DNA of 51,492 nucleotides. Origin: Pseudomonas sp. PDM15. GTDB lineage: Bacteria; Pseudomonadota; Gammaproteobacteria; Pseudomonadales; Pseudomonadaceae. Below the pieces are notes generated by a model, which made no database searches, was not told the origin of the DNA, and saw only the letters and a list, made by a program, of their open reading frames with translations. The stretch spans positions 1 through 51,492 of the forward strand of contig NZ_JACVAA010000011.1 in assembly GCF_014851565.1 (NCBI RefSeq), read 5' to 3'. Made by a program: the position numbers and the translations under genes. Shown here one piece after another: positions 1-7,565 of the stretch; positions within the stretch are counted from its first letter, which is position 1; each line of letters begins with the position of its first letter.

Positions 1-62
1 ACGACGCATCGCCGATGGTAGTGTGGGGTTTCCCCATGTGAGAGTAGGTCATCGTCAAGCTC
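1..62 (+). rRNA. rrf: 5S ribosomal RNA, 3' end (partial)
   Basis: The first about 62 bases match the 3' half of a Pseudomonas 5S rRNA as I know it, including the GATGGTAGTGTGGGG stem-loop and the closing CATCGTCAAGC arm. The 5' half lies outside the window. The tail is followed directly by strong terminators, so this is the distal end of an rRNA operon running on the plus strand. Confidence 0.93.
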
Positions 63-67
63 CTATC

Positions 68-109
68 CCCAAACCCCCATCCGCGTAAGCGGGTGGGGGT
101 TTGGCTTTT
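68..109 (+). terminator. rRNA operon terminator 1
   Basis: A near-perfect 15-bp stem (70-84 with 89-103; arms CAAACCCCCATCCGC and GCGGGTGGGGGTTTG) closes a GTAA loop and is followed by GCTTTT. It lies about 8 bases after the 5S end, as expected for the rRNA operon terminator. Confidence 0.88.
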
Positions 110-204
110 GTGCGCAAGAAAATATTCGGCTGTCCGCGCAATGCGCAGTAGCGAAAGCGGGGCAGCGTTCAGGCCGAGTTGAGTCAGGGTAGACTGCGCG
201 CAGT

Positions 205-230
205 AAAAGCCACCTAACGGTGGCTTTTGC
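205..230. terminator. Second terminator downstream of rRNA operon
   Basis: The perfect 10-bp inverted repeat AAAAGCCACC / GGTGGCTTTT (205-214, 219-228) with a TAAC loop has A and T runs on both sides, so it could work in both directions. It backs up the first terminator and insulates birA. I see no gene in 110-300. Confidence 0.8.
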
Positions 231-302
231 GTTTCTGCGCGTCTGAGAAGTTAGGCGCCCACGGTGCTGATGGCCGCTGGCTTGCTGAGGTGTTGGCATT
301 TC

Positions 303-331
303 TAGGCATTTCAATGTCGCATCGTTATGAT
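303..331 (+). promoter_or_regulatory. Candidate sigma70 promoter of birA-coaX
   Basis: TAGGCA (303-308) and TATGAT (326-331) are separated by 17 bp, about 30 bases before the birA start. The -35 matches only 4 of 6 consensus bases. A small inverted repeat GCATC/GATGC (319-333) overlaps the -10. In E. coli BirA-biotinyl-AMP represses the bio genes; I see no convincing bio operator here. Confidence 0.35.
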
Positions 332-360
332 GCCTGCCTCTTTATCCGAGCGTTCTTTTG

Positions 361-1326
361 ATGCGGGAAGTATTGCGGCTGCTACAGGATGGCCAGTTTC
401 ATTCCGGCGAGTCCATCGGGGCGCTGCTGGGGGTCAGTCGTGCCGCTGTCTGGAAGCGCCTGCAGCATCTAGAGGCTGCACTTGGTCTGCAGGTGCATAG
501 GGTGCGCGGGCGGGGATACCGTCTGGCCTCGCCGCTTTCGTTGTTGGATGAAGAGGTGATCCTTGCTGCTTCTAGTGGTGTTGGCTGGAAAGCCCAGGTA
601 ACTGAATCGATCGACTCCACCAATGCCGAAGTGCTGCGCCGTCTGGCGGCCTCTGCTAAAGCCCCACTCCTGGTAGTGGCTGAGAAACAGGAAAGTGGTC
701 GCGGTCGTCGGGGGCGTACCTGGGTCAGCCCATTCGGCGAGAACATCTATTACAGTCTCGGGCTGCGTCTGGAAGGATCGACCTTTCCTCTCGATGGCTT
801 GAGCCTGTCGGTTGGCTTGGCTGTGCTGCGGACTCTGCAAGAGGTTGGCTGCGCCAGTGTCGGGCTCAAGTGGCCGAACGATCTGCTGGTGTCGGGGCGA
901 AAAATTGCCGGAGTGCTGCTCGAACTTGCAGGAGACCCTGCGGGCGCATGTCAGGTGGTGATCGGCATTGGTATCAATGTGAATATGTTGCCTGGCATCT
1001 CGACGCTGATCGATCAGCCTTGGACTTCGCTGCGCGAGCAGCTTGGCTGCGTGGTTGATCGCACTGAGCTTGTGTTGGTGCTGGGTCGCTGGCTGCGCCA
1101 TTACCTGGATTTGCATGGGCGAGACGGCTTCGCGGCTTTACGCGAGGAGTGGGAAATGGGCCATCTCTGGCAGGGGCGGGAGGTCAGCTTGTTGGCGGGG
1201 CCTCAGCGTATCGATGGTCGCGTCCTTGGAGTTGATCGGGTCGGATCGCTGCGCCTGGATATTGCGGGGCAAGAGCGGCAATTCAGTGGTGGCGAGCTTA
1301 GTCTGAGGTTGCGTGATGATTCTTGA
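361..1326 (+). CDS. birA: Biotin--[acetyl-CoA-carboxylase] ligase BirA
   Basis: This cytoplasmic enzyme activates biotin to biotinyl-AMP and attaches it to the carrier lysine of acetyl-CoA carboxylase. The 321-aa product has the bifunctional layout: an N-terminal winged-helix DNA-binding domain (about 1-60, with GVSRAAVWKRL), the ligase domain with the nucleotide loop GRGRRGR (about 118-124) and KWPNDLL, and a C-terminal SH3-like domain (about 270-320). The helix-turn-helix implies a second role as biotin-responsive repressor. ATG 361 is chosen over an adjacent TTG at 358; neither has a strong ribosome site. The 3' end overlaps coaX by 11 bases, so the two are cotranscribed and translationally coupled. 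Confidence 0.93.
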   Translation: MREVLRLLQDGQFHSGESIGALLGVSRAAVWKRLQHLEAALGLQVHRVRGRGYRLASPLSLLDEEVILAASSGVGWKAQVTESIDSTNAEVLRRLAASAKAPLLVVAEKQESGRGRRGRTWVSPFGENIYYSLGLRLEGSTFPLDGLSLSVGLAVLRTLQEVGCASVGLKWPNDLLVSGRKIAGVLLELAGDPAGACQVVIGIGINVNMLPGISTLIDQPWTSLREQLGCVVDRTELVLVLGRWLRHYLDLHGRDGFAALREEWEMGHLWQGREVSLLAGPQRIDGRVLGVDRVGSLRLDIAGQERQFSGGELSLRLRDDS

Positions 1327-2068
1327 GCTGGACTGCGGGAATAGCCTGATCAAGTGGCGAGTTCAAGGCGAGGGGCGGATGCATGGCGGCGTCGTTGACT
1401 CCGACGAACGCTTGCTCGAGGCGCTGCGCGGTGTCGCTGGCCTGTCGCTACTGGGTTGCCGGTTGGTCAGCGTTCGCAGCGATGCGGAAACTTCATCGCT
1501 TACGGATGCGCTCAAGGCGGAGTTCGGGGTCGAGGTGCTTTGCGCTCAGCCTGCCTTGCAGCTCGCGGGGGTACGTAACGGCTATGACGATTATGCGCGG
1601 CTGGGGCTGGATCGCTGGCTCGCCGTGGTCGGCGCGTATCAGCTGGAGCGGGGTGCTTGCCTGGTGCTGGATCTTGGGACGGCGGTCACCTCTGATTTCG
1701 TGACGGCTCATGGCGAGCACCTCGGCGGTTACATCTGTCCCGGTCTTCCGCTGATGCGCAATCAGCTGCGAACTCATACGCGCCGTATTCGTTACGACGA
1801 TGCTGCGGCCGAGGCGGCGGTGCACAGCCTGCAGCCGGGAAGGGTCACGGTCGAAGCTGTAGAGCGTGGCTGTGCGCTGATGCTGCGTGGCTTTGTCCTG
1901 ACTCAGGTCGAGCTTGCTCGTGAGTTGCTCGGAGAGACTTTTGGTGTTTATCTCACGGGAGGCGATGCTGGCTTGGTGAGTGAGGTGTTGCCGCAGGCGC
2001 GGCAAGTGTCTGACCTTGTATTCGTCGGCTTGGCTCAGGCTTGTCCTCTGTCGGTGGAGATTGCCTGA
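1316..2068 (+). CDS. coaX: Type III pantothenate kinase CoaX
   Basis: It phosphorylates pantothenate, the first step of coenzyme A synthesis. The 250-aa protein starts MILELDCGNS, the type III signature with the catalytic Asp at residue 6, and carries DLGTAVTSD and GGYICPG in the ASKHA fold. Type III kinases are insensitive to CoA feedback and use a monovalent cation. The ATG at 1316 lies inside the end of birA, and a GTG at 1313 is less likely. The stop codon overlaps the next start by one base. The birA-coaX pair links two cofactor functions, an arrangement common in Pseudomonas. Confidence 0.94.
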   Translation: MILELDCGNSLIKWRVQGEGRMHGGVVDSDERLLEALRGVAGLSLLGCRLVSVRSDAETSSLTDALKAEFGVEVLCAQPALQLAGVRNGYDDYARLGLDRWLAVVGAYQLERGACLVLDLGTAVTSDFVTAHGEHLGGYICPGLPLMRNQLRTHTRRIRYDDAAAEAAVHSLQPGRVTVEAVERGCALMLRGFVLTQVELARELLGETFGVYLTGGDAGLVSEVLPQARQVSDLVFVGLAQACPLSVEIA

Positions 2069-2742
2069 TGCGTTGGTTCTTCTTGCTCCTGCTGGTTCTT
2101 AACCTTTTCTATTACGTCTGGCATCAGCAGCAGGCGCCTTTGCGGGTCAAGGAAGTAGAGCCGATGGCGCTTTATAAAGGCGAGCGTCAGGGTATTCGCC
2201 TGCTGGACGCTGCCGACCGTGCGAAGACGCGCCCGGAACTTGCGCAGTCGTCTTCCGGTGTGGATGAAACCTGCCTTTTCCTGGGGAGCTTCCAGGGCGA
2301 GGATGCTGCCCGCCAGATCGAGCAGCGCCTTATTGCTCTGGATATTGAGGCTCAGGTGCGCGCGGTGGATGCTGCGGCAGGGTTGGACTATTGGGTCTAC
2401 CTGGCTCCGCTGGCTTCTCGCCAGGCCTCGTTGCGCCAGTTGAAGGAGTTGCAGGCGCGCAAGATCGACAGCTACATCATCACTCAAGGCGATTTGGCCA
2501 ACGGCATTTCACTGGGGATTTTCCCGCGCAGCGATTCCGCGGAGAGCGTGATGCAGCGCCTGCGTGATGCTGGCTACGAGCCGATGCTGCGCGAGCTGCC
2601 GCGAGCGCAGCGCAGCTTCTGGGTGCGAGTCGCTCCGGAGAGTCGCCGCCTGGCCGATGATGTCCTCCAGCAGCTGGCCTCGGACTTCAAAGATTTGCAG
2701 CACCAAATAATGCCGTGTGAAAGCGTTGCAACTGCCCAGTAG
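2068..2742 (+). CDS. SPOR-domain membrane protein
   Basis: This 224-aa protein has an N-terminal membrane anchor (about residues 2-18, MRWFFLLLLVLNLFYY) and a periplasmic part. Two SPOR-like segments follow, around 68-130 (FLGSFQGEDAARQIEQRL) and 145-215 (LGIFPRSDSAESVMQRL). SPOR domains bind denuded septal peptidoglycan, so a cell-wall or division role is likely, but no specific partner can be named. The ATG overlaps the coaX stop (TGATG), giving a three-gene operon. Both the anchor start and the gene position match the protein found next to coaX in other pseudomonads. The exact function is unknown. Confidence 0.8.
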   Translation: MRWFFLLLLVLNLFYYVWHQQQAPLRVKEVEPMALYKGERQGIRLLDAADRAKTRPELAQSSSGVDETCLFLGSFQGEDAARQIEQRLIALDIEAQVRAVDAAAGLDYWVYLAPLASRQASLRQLKELQARKIDSYIITQGDLANGISLGIFPRSDSAESVMQRLRDAGYEPMLRELPRAQRSFWVRVAPESRRLADDVLQQLASDFKDLQHQIMPCESVATAQ

Positions 2743-2831
2743 TTTGCATAGAATGGCGCCCGCTTTGCGAGGGTCGCCTTGCGGGGCTGTTGTCAAAGAG
2801 TGCTAACCTCAAGTTTTTATTGAGGAAATGC

Positions 2832-2860
2832 TTGACAGCAGGGTGGCATGAGAAGAGAAT
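2832..2860 (+). promoter_or_regulatory. Candidate promoter of the tRNA-Tyr-Gly-Thr-tuf unit
   Basis: A consensus -35 TTGACA (2832-2837) is followed after 17 bp by GAGAAT (2855-2860) and a GC-rich discriminator GCCGCC, a pattern typical of stringently controlled stable-RNA promoters. Transcription would begin about 7 bases before the mature tRNA-Tyr. A small hairpin (CCTCAA/TTGAGG, 2807-2825) lies just upstream. Confidence 0.6.
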
Positions 2861-2873
2861 GCCGCCTCACTTT

Positions 2874-2958
<85 letters not shown>

Positions 2959-2983
2959 GATTTAAGCGAGAGCCACAAGCTCC

Positions 2984-3057
<74 letters not shown>

Positions 3058-3083
3058 AGTTTGTTGTTCATGCAAAGTGTTTC

Positions 3084-3159
3084 GCTCATGTAGCTCAGTT
3101 GGTAGAGCACACCCTTGGTAAGGGTGAGGTCAGCGGTTCAAATCCGCTCATGAGCTCCA
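3084..3159 (+). tRNA. tRNA-Thr (GGU)
   Basis: This 76-base tRNA has acceptor GCTCATG/CATGAGC, anticodon GGT at 3117-3119, GGTTCAAATCC in the T-arm and an encoded CCA. It is third in the tRNA cluster and lies 84 bases before tuf. Confidence 0.96.
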
Positions 3160-3164
3160 CTTCA

Positions 3165-3199
3165 ACAAAGGCAGATATGCAGATATCTGCCTTTGTTTT
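3165..3199 (+). terminator. Hairpin with T-tail between tRNA-Thr and tuf (terminator or attenuator)
   Basis: A perfect 12-bp stem AAAGGCAGATAT / ATATCTGCCTTT (3167-3178, 3183-3194) with a GCAG loop is followed by GTTTT. I find no obvious promoter in 3200-3243. It probably acts as a partial terminator or processing site, lowering tuf transcription relative to the tRNAs. Confidence 0.65.
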
Positions 3200-3243
3200 A
3201 ATGGCAGTGTCAGTTCTCAATTCCTTGTTCGGAGACGGGTCAG

Positions 3244-4437
3244 ATGGCTAAGGAAAAATTTGAACGTAACAAACCGCACGTCAACGTTGGCACCATCGGT
3301 CACGTTGACCACGGTAAAACCACTCTGACCGCTGCTCTGACCCGCGTCTGCTCCGAAGTGTTCGGTTCGGCCAAGGTCGACTTCGACAAGATCGACTCCG
3401 CTCCGGAAGAGAAGGCTCGCGGTATCACCATCAACACTGCTCACGTTGAGTACGACTCGGCCGTTCGCCACTACGCGCACGTTGACTGCCCGGGTCACGC
3501 CGACTACGTGAAGAACATGATCACCGGTGCTGCCCAGATGGACGGCGCGATCCTGGTTTGCTCGGCCGCCGATGGCCCGATGCCGCAAACCCGTGAGCAC
3601 ATCCTGCTGTCCCGCCAGGTAGGCGTTCCTTACATCGTTGTCTTCCTGAACAAGGCTGACATGGTGGACGACGCTGAGCTGCTGGAACTGGTTGAGATGG
3701 AAGTTCGTGACCTGCTGTCCACCTACGACTTCCCGGGCGACGACACTCCGATCATCATCGGTTCCGCTCTGATGGCTCTGAACGGCCAAGACGACAACGA
3801 AATGGGTACCAGCGCTGTTAAGAAGCTGGTCGAGACTCTGGATGCCTACATCCCTGAGCCGGTTCGTGCCATCGACATGCCGTTCCTGATGCCGATCGAA
3901 GACGTGTTCTCCATCTCCGGCCGCTGTACCGTGGTAACCGGTCGTGTTGAGCGCGGCATCGTCAAGATCCAGGAAGAAATCGAGATCGTTGGTCTGCGTG
4001 ATACCACCAAGACCACCTGCACCGGCGTTGAGATGTTCCGCAAGCTGCTCGACGAAGGTCGTGCTGGCGAGAACTGCGGCGTTCTGCTGCGCGGCACCAA
4101 GCGTGACGACGTAGAGCGTGGTCAGGTTCTGGCCAAGCCGGGCACCATCAAGCCGCACACCAAGTTCGAAGCTGAAGTGTACGTTCTGTCCAAAGAAGAA
4201 GGTGGTCGTCACACCCCGTTCTTCAAGGGCTACCGTCCGCAGTTCTACTTCCGTACCACCGACGTAACCGGTTCGTGCGAACTGCCGGAAGGCGTTGAGA
4301 TGGTAATGCCGGGCGACAACATCAAAATGGTTGTCACCCTGATCAAGCCGATCGCCATGGACGACGGCCTGCGTTTCGCAATTCGCGAAGGCGGTCGTAC
4401 CGTTGGTGCCGGCGTGGTTGCCAAAGTCATCGAGTAA
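3244..4437 (+). CDS. tufB: Elongation factor Tu, copy 1 (Gly228Cys variant)
   Basis: EF-Tu is the GTPase that delivers aminoacyl-tRNA to the ribosome. The 397-aa protein has G1 GHVDHGKT (19-26), the DCPGH motif, NKAD and GSAL, followed by domains 2 and 3. By eye it is almost identical to the second copy at 19779. Differences are the start codon (ATG here, GTG there), two silent changes in the first codons, one silent change near the end, and one coding change: codon 228 is TGT (Cys) here and GGT (Gly) there. Gly228 lies in the very conserved SGRGTVVTGRVERG segment of domain 2. The gene follows the tRNA cluster as in E. coli tufB. The consequence of the Cys is unknown, and a read or assembly error is possible. 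Confidence 0.95.
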   Translation: MAKEKFERNKPHVNVGTIGHVDHGKTTLTAALTRVCSEVFGSAKVDFDKIDSAPEEKARGITINTAHVEYDSAVRHYAHVDCPGHADYVKNMITGAAQMDGAILVCSAADGPMPQTREHILLSRQVGVPYIVVFLNKADMVDDAELLELVEMEVRDLLSTYDFPGDDTPIIIGSALMALNGQDDNEMGTSAVKKLVETLDAYIPEPVRAIDMPFLMPIEDVFSISGRCTVVTGRVERGIVKIQEEIEIVGLRDTTKTTCTGVEMFRKLLDEGRAGENCGVLLRGTKRDDVERGQVLAKPGTIKPHTKFEAEVYVLSKEEGGRHTPFFKGYRPQFYFRTTDVTGSCELPEGVEMVMPGDNIKMVVTLIKPIAMDDGLRFAIREGGRTVGAGVVAKVIE

Positions 4438-4443
4438 TCGGTT
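3244..4443 (+). repeat. Long direct repeat, tuf copy 1 (pairs with 19779-20978)
   Basis: About 1.2 kb is shared with 19779-20978 in direct orientation, about 16.5 kb apart. Identity runs from near codon 8 to six bases beyond the stop (TAATCG), with two mismatches seen by eye. Recombination between the copies would delete or duplicate everything from secE to fusA, so conversion is the tolerated outcome. Confidence 0.9.
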
Positions 4444-4470
4444 GATCTGCCTTGGTAAGGTCGGCATAAT
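4442..4470 (+). promoter_or_regulatory. Candidate promoter of tRNA-Trp-secE-nusG
   Basis: TTGATC (4442-4447) and CATAAT (4465-4470) are spaced by 17 bp, starting 5 bases after the tuf stop codon. Transcription would begin about 15 bases before tRNA-Trp. The region also holds an imperfect hairpin, so promoter and tuf terminator may overlap. Confidence 0.45.
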
Positions 4471-4489
4471 GGTCGGCCTTACTTCGATT
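4456..4489 (+). terminator. Weak terminator-like hairpin after tuf copy 1
   Basis: TAAGGTCGGC (4456-4465) can pair with GTCGGCCTTA (4472-4481) with two G-U pairs, and a T-rich stretch follows. It is weaker than the other terminators here and overlaps the candidate -10 of the tRNA-Trp promoter, so full termination is doubtful. Confidence 0.35.
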
Positions 4490-4491
4490 TT

Positions 4492-4567
4492 AGGCCAGTA
4501 GCTCAATTGGCAGAGCGGCGGTCTCCAAAACCGCAGGTTGGGGGTTCGATTCCCTCCTGGCCTGCCA
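4492..4567 (+). tRNA. tRNA-Trp (CCA)
   Basis: This 76-base tRNA has acceptor AGGCCAG/CTGGCCT, anticodon CCA at 4525-4527, GGTTCGATTCC in the T-arm and an encoded GCCA end. It sits between tuf and secE, a placement typical of gammaproteobacteria. Confidence 0.96.
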
Positions 4568-4616
4568 GATTCCTGGATAAAAGTGGATCTGGCGTTTCTT
4601 TCGACAGGGTTTTCTC

Positions 4617-4985
4617 ATGAATGCCAAAGCTGAAGCTAAAGACTCCCGCTTTGACGCGCTGAAGTGGCTTGTAGTGGCTGCTCTGGTCGTCGCAGGTGTT
4701 GTCGGCAATCAGTATTTCTCGGCCGAACCGCTTCTGTATCGCGTGCTGGCGCTGCTGGCTCTGGCCGTAGTGGTCGGTTTCGTCGCGCTGCAGACCGCGA
4801 AAGGTCAGGCGTTCTTTGCTCTGGCAAAAGAAGCGCGCATCGAGATTCGCAAGGTTGTCTGGCCGACCCGCCAGGAAACCACGCAAACCACTCTGATCGT
4901 GGTTGCCGTGGTTCTGGTGATGTCGCTGGTCCTGTGGGGCTTGGATAGCCTGCTGGGCTGGCTTGTTTCGTTGATTGTCGGTTAA
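4617..4985 (+). CDS. secE: Preprotein translocase subunit SecE
   Basis: SecE is the essential small inner-membrane clamp of the SecYEG channel. At 122 aa it has three predicted membrane segments (about 18-36, 42-58 and 92-115). Between the second and third lies the conserved amphipathic cytoplasmic stretch IRKVVWPTRQETTQT, the SecE family hallmark. Start ATG 4617 lies 49 bases after tRNA-Trp. nusG begins 9 bases downstream, giving the usual secE-nusG operon. Its partner SecY is encoded at 30349 in this window. Confidence 0.95.
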   Translation: MNAKAEAKDSRFDALKWLVVAALVVAGVVGNQYFSAEPLLYRVLALLALAVVVGFVALQTAKGQAFFALAKEARIEIRKVVWPTRQETTQTTLIVVAVVLVMSLVLWGLDSLLGWLVSLIVG

Positions 4986-4994
4986 GGGTGTCCC

Positions 4995-5528
4995 GTGGCT
5001 AAGCGTTGGTACGTTGTGCATGCTTACTCGGGTTACGAGAAGCATGTCATGCGCTCGCTGATCGAGCGCGTCAAGCTGGCTGGCATGGAAGACGAGTTCG
5101 GCGAGATTCTGGTCCCCACCGAAGAAGTGGTGGAGATGCGTAACGGCCAGAAGCGCAAGAGCGAGCGGAAATTCTTCCCTGGTTATGTGCTGGTTCAGAT
5201 GGAAATGAATGAGGCGACTTGGCACCTGATCAAGGACACGCCTCGCGTCATGGGCTTCATTGGTGGTACTGCCGACAAGCCGGCGCCGATCACCGAGAAA
5301 GAAGCCGACGCCATCCTGCGTCGTGTTGCCGATAGTGGTGACAAGCCGAAGCCGAAGACTCTGTTCGAGCCGGGCGAGACTGTTCGCGTCATCGACGGTC
5401 CGTTCGCCGACTTCAATGGCGTCGTCGAAGAAGTTAACTACGAGAAGAGCCGGATCCAGGTGGCCGTGCTTATTTTCGGTCGCTCCACGCCGGTGGAGCT
5501 GGAGTTCAGTCAGGTCGAGAAGGCATAA
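4995..5528 (+). CDS. nusG: Transcription termination/antitermination factor NusG
   Basis: NusG binds RNA polymerase to suppress pausing, and links it to Rho or to ribosomal protein S10. The 177-aa protein has the N-terminal NGN domain (AKRWYVVHAYSGYEKHV onward) and a C-terminal KOW domain (about 125-177, PFADFNGVVEEVN). It starts with GTG at 4995, with an AGGG ribosome site in AAGGGTGTCCC. It is cotranscribed with secE and followed by a strong terminator that separates it from rplK. Confidence 0.96.
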   Translation: MAKRWYVVHAYSGYEKHVMRSLIERVKLAGMEDEFGEILVPTEEVVEMRNGQKRKSERKFFPGYVLVQMEMNEATWHLIKDTPRVMGFIGGTADKPAPITEKEADAILRRVADSGDKPKPKTLFEPGETVRVIDGPFADFNGVVEEVNYEKSRIQVAVLIFGRSTPVELEFSQVEKA

Positions 5529-5545
5529 CTGGACAATGCATCCCG

Positions 5546-5576
5546 AACCCCGCAGCCGCTGGCTGTGGGGTTTTGT
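5546..5576 (+). terminator. Terminator after nusG
   Basis: A 12-bp stem AACCCCGCAGCC / GGCTGTGGGGTT (5546-5557, 5561-5572) with a GCT loop and one G-U pair runs into TTTT, 18 bases after the nusG stop. Confidence 0.85.
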
Positions 5577-5601
5577 CGTCACTGGGATAAATGCGTACTA
5601 A
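5573..5601 (+). promoter_or_regulatory. Weak candidate promoter of rplK
   Basis: TTGTCG (5573-5578) and TACTAA (5596-5601) have a 17-bp spacer and begin in the tail of the nusG terminator, the same arrangement seen at the stronger junctions downstream. Match to consensus is only 4/6 and 3/6. The remaining 45 bases form the L11 leader. Confidence 0.3.
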
Positions 5602-5646
5602 CCGGGGAGCCTCAGCGAGGCGTCTGACCCGATATTGGAGTAGCTC

Positions 5647-6078
5647 ATGGCTAAGAAGATTCAGGCTTACATCAAGCTGCAAGTAAAGGCCGGCCAGGCC
5701 AACCCGTCGCCACCCGTCGGCCCTGCTCTGGGTCAGCACGGCGTGAACATCATGGAATTCTGCAAGGCGTTCAACGCCAAGACCCAGGGCATGGAACCTG
5801 GTCTGCCGACTCCTGTGATCATCACCGTTTACAGCGACCGCAGCTTCACCTTTGAAACCAAAAGCACCCCGGCTTCGGTTCTGCTGAAGAAGGCCGCCGG
5901 CCTGACCAGCGGTTCCGCTCGCCCGAACACCGTCAAAGTTGGCACCGTTACCCGTGCTCAGCTGGAAGAGATCGCCAAGACCAAGCAGGCCGATCTGACC
6001 GCCGCTGACCTGGATGCGGCCGTGCGTACCATCGCCGGCTCCGCTCGTAGCATGGGCCTGAACGTGGAGGGTGTGTAA
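5647..6078 (+). CDS. rplK: 50S ribosomal protein L11
   Basis: L11 builds the GTPase-associated centre with the 1070 region of 23S rRNA, the thiostrepton site, and is needed for RelA activation. The 143-aa length and the sequence are canonical: the N-terminal proline-rich switch NPSPPVGPALGQHG and the C-terminal rRNA-binding domain ending GSARSMGLNVEG. It starts at ATG 5647 with GGAG upstream. The stop overlaps the rplA start by one base (TAATG), so the two are coupled. Confidence 0.97.
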   Translation: MAKKIQAYIKLQVKAGQANPSPPVGPALGQHGVNIMEFCKAFNAKTQGMEPGLPTPVIITVYSDRSFTFETKSTPASVLLKKAAGLTSGSARPNTVKVGTVTRAQLEEIAKTKQADLTAADLDAAVRTIAGSARSMGLNVEGV

Positions 6079-6773
6079 TGGCTAAGGTAACCAAGCGTCA
6101 GAAGGCTATCGCCGAGAAGGTCGAAGCCGGCAAGGCTTACAACTTCGAAGAGGCCGCCAAGCTGCTGGCCGAGCTGTCCACCGTCAAGTTCACCGAGTCC
6201 TTCGACGTCTCCGTGAACCTGGGTGTAGACCCGCGTAAATCCGACCAGGTCGTGCGTGGCGCCACCGTGCTGCCGAACGGCACTGGCAAGACGGTCCGCG
6301 TTGCCGTGTTCACCCAGGGTCCGGGCGCTGAAGCCGCTCTGGCTGCTGGCGCTGACAAGGTCGGTATGGACGAACTGGCTGCCGAAATGAAAGCCGGCGA
6401 CCTGAACTACGACGTGGTCATCGCCTCGCCGGACGCCATGCGCGTCGTCGGTCAGCTGGGTCAGGTTCTCGGCCCGCGCGGTCTGATGCCGAACCCGAAA
6501 GTCGGCACCGTGACTCCGGACGTCGCTACCGCCGTGAAGAACGCCAAGGCTGGTCAGGTGCGTTTCCGTACCGACAAAAACGGCATCATCCACACCTCCG
6601 TTGGCAAGGTCGGCTTCGAAGCCGCCGCGCTGAAGCAGAACGTGGAAGCCCTGCTGTCCGACCTGAAGCGTCTGAAGCCGTCCACCTCCAAAGGTGTGTA
6701 CGTCAAGCGCGTGACTCTGAGCACCACCATGGGTCCGGGTCTGGTGATCGATCAGGCTTCCCTGGAAGCCTAA
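6078..6773 (+). CDS. rplA: 50S ribosomal protein L1
   Basis: L1 forms the mobile stalk at the ribosomal E site and, in E. coli, represses translation of its own L11-L1 mRNA. The 231-aa protein contains the family signature GLMPNPKVGTVT and TDKNGIIHTSVGKVGF. It starts within the L11 stop codon. A GC-rich hairpin (about 6781-6802, GGCGGACTTGTCCGCC) without a T-tail follows the stop, before the L10 leader. Confidence 0.97.
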   Translation: MAKVTKRQKAIAEKVEAGKAYNFEEAAKLLAELSTVKFTESFDVSVNLGVDPRKSDQVVRGATVLPNGTGKTVRVAVFTQGPGAEAALAAGADKVGMDELAAEMKAGDLNYDVVIASPDAMRVVGQLGQVLGPRGLMPNPKVGTVTPDVATAVKNAKAGQVRFRTDKNGIIHTSVGKVGFEAAALKQNVEALLSDLKRLKPSTSKGVYVKRVTLSTTMGPGLVIDQASLEA

Positions 6774-6836
6774 GTGACATGGCTGGCGGACTTGTCCGCC
6801 GGCCCGAAAAGATTGGGGTCCCTGCCTGGCGGGGGC

Positions 6837-6915
6837 TATCCAAGACCGTAGGCGGCGCAAGCCTTAAACCCGGAGAGCGATCTCCACAAGCCTACGCAGA
6901 TGGTGCTCCCGGTTC
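6837..6915 (+). promoter_or_regulatory. L10 leader: autoregulatory mRNA element of rplJL
   Basis: The 214-base gap between rplA and rplJ contains the conserved L10 leader core: stem CGTAGGC (6847-6853) / GCCTACG (6890-6896) enclosing GGCGCAAGCCTTAAA, then GCAGATGGTG. In E. coli the L10-(L12)4 complex binds this RNA and represses translation of rplJL. A further hairpin ACCTG/CAGGT (about 6942-6959) precedes the ribosome site. Confidence 0.75.
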
Positions 6916-6987
6916 CTTACCGAATCAGACACCAAAACGACACCTGGTTTCGATCAGGTGAAACGGTAACAAGCAGGAGTTTTACCC

Positions 6988-7488
6988 GTGGCAATTAAAC
7001 TCGAAGACAAGAAGGCCATCGTCGCTGAAGTCAACGAGGCTGCCAAAGTCGCCCTGTCCGCTGTTGTGGCTGATGCCCGCGGTGTGACTGTTGGCGCTAT
7101 GACCGGACTCCGTAAAGAGGCTCGTGAAGCTGGTGTGTACGTGAAAGTCGTACGTAACACCCTGCTCAAGCGTGCAGTTGCTGATACTGATTACAGTATC
7201 CTCAACGACGTTTTCGCCGGCCCGACCTTGATCGCTTTCTCCAACGAGCACCCGGGCGCTGCTGCCCGTCTGTTCAAAGAGTTCGCTAAAGGTAACGACA
7301 AGTTCGAGATCAAGGCAGCTGCGTTCGAGGGCAAGTTCCTCGCAGCAAACCAGATCGACGTACTGGCAACTCTGCCGACCTACGACGAAGCCATTTCGCA
7401 GCTGATGAGCGTGATTCAAGGCGCTACCAGCAAGCTGGCTCGTACTCTGGCGGCCGTTCGCGACCAGAAAGAATCTGCCGCCGCCTAA
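6988..7488 (+). CDS. rplJ: 50S ribosomal protein L10
   Basis: L10 anchors the L7/L12 dimers to the ribosome at the base of the stalk. The 166-aa protein starts MAIKLEDKKAIVAEV and has the rRNA-binding N-terminal domain (MTGLRKEAREAGVYVKVVRN) and a helical C-terminal tail for L12 dimers. It uses a GTG start at 6988 with GGAG 12 bases before it. Its expression is probably set by the L10 leader just upstream. rplL follows after 77 bases. Confidence 0.97.
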   Translation: MAIKLEDKKAIVAEVNEAAKVALSAVVADARGVTVGAMTGLRKEAREAGVYVKVVRNTLLKRAVADTDYSILNDVFAGPTLIAFSNEHPGAAARLFKEFAKGNDKFEIKAAAFEGKFLAANQIDVLATLPTYDEAISQLMSVIQGATSKLARTLAAVRDQKESAAA

Positions 7489-7565
7489 GGCGCGGAAGTA
7501 CCTTTCAAATCATATGTTTAATTTGATGGCTGCGTAGGCTGTCACCCCAATACAGGATTTAAGTC

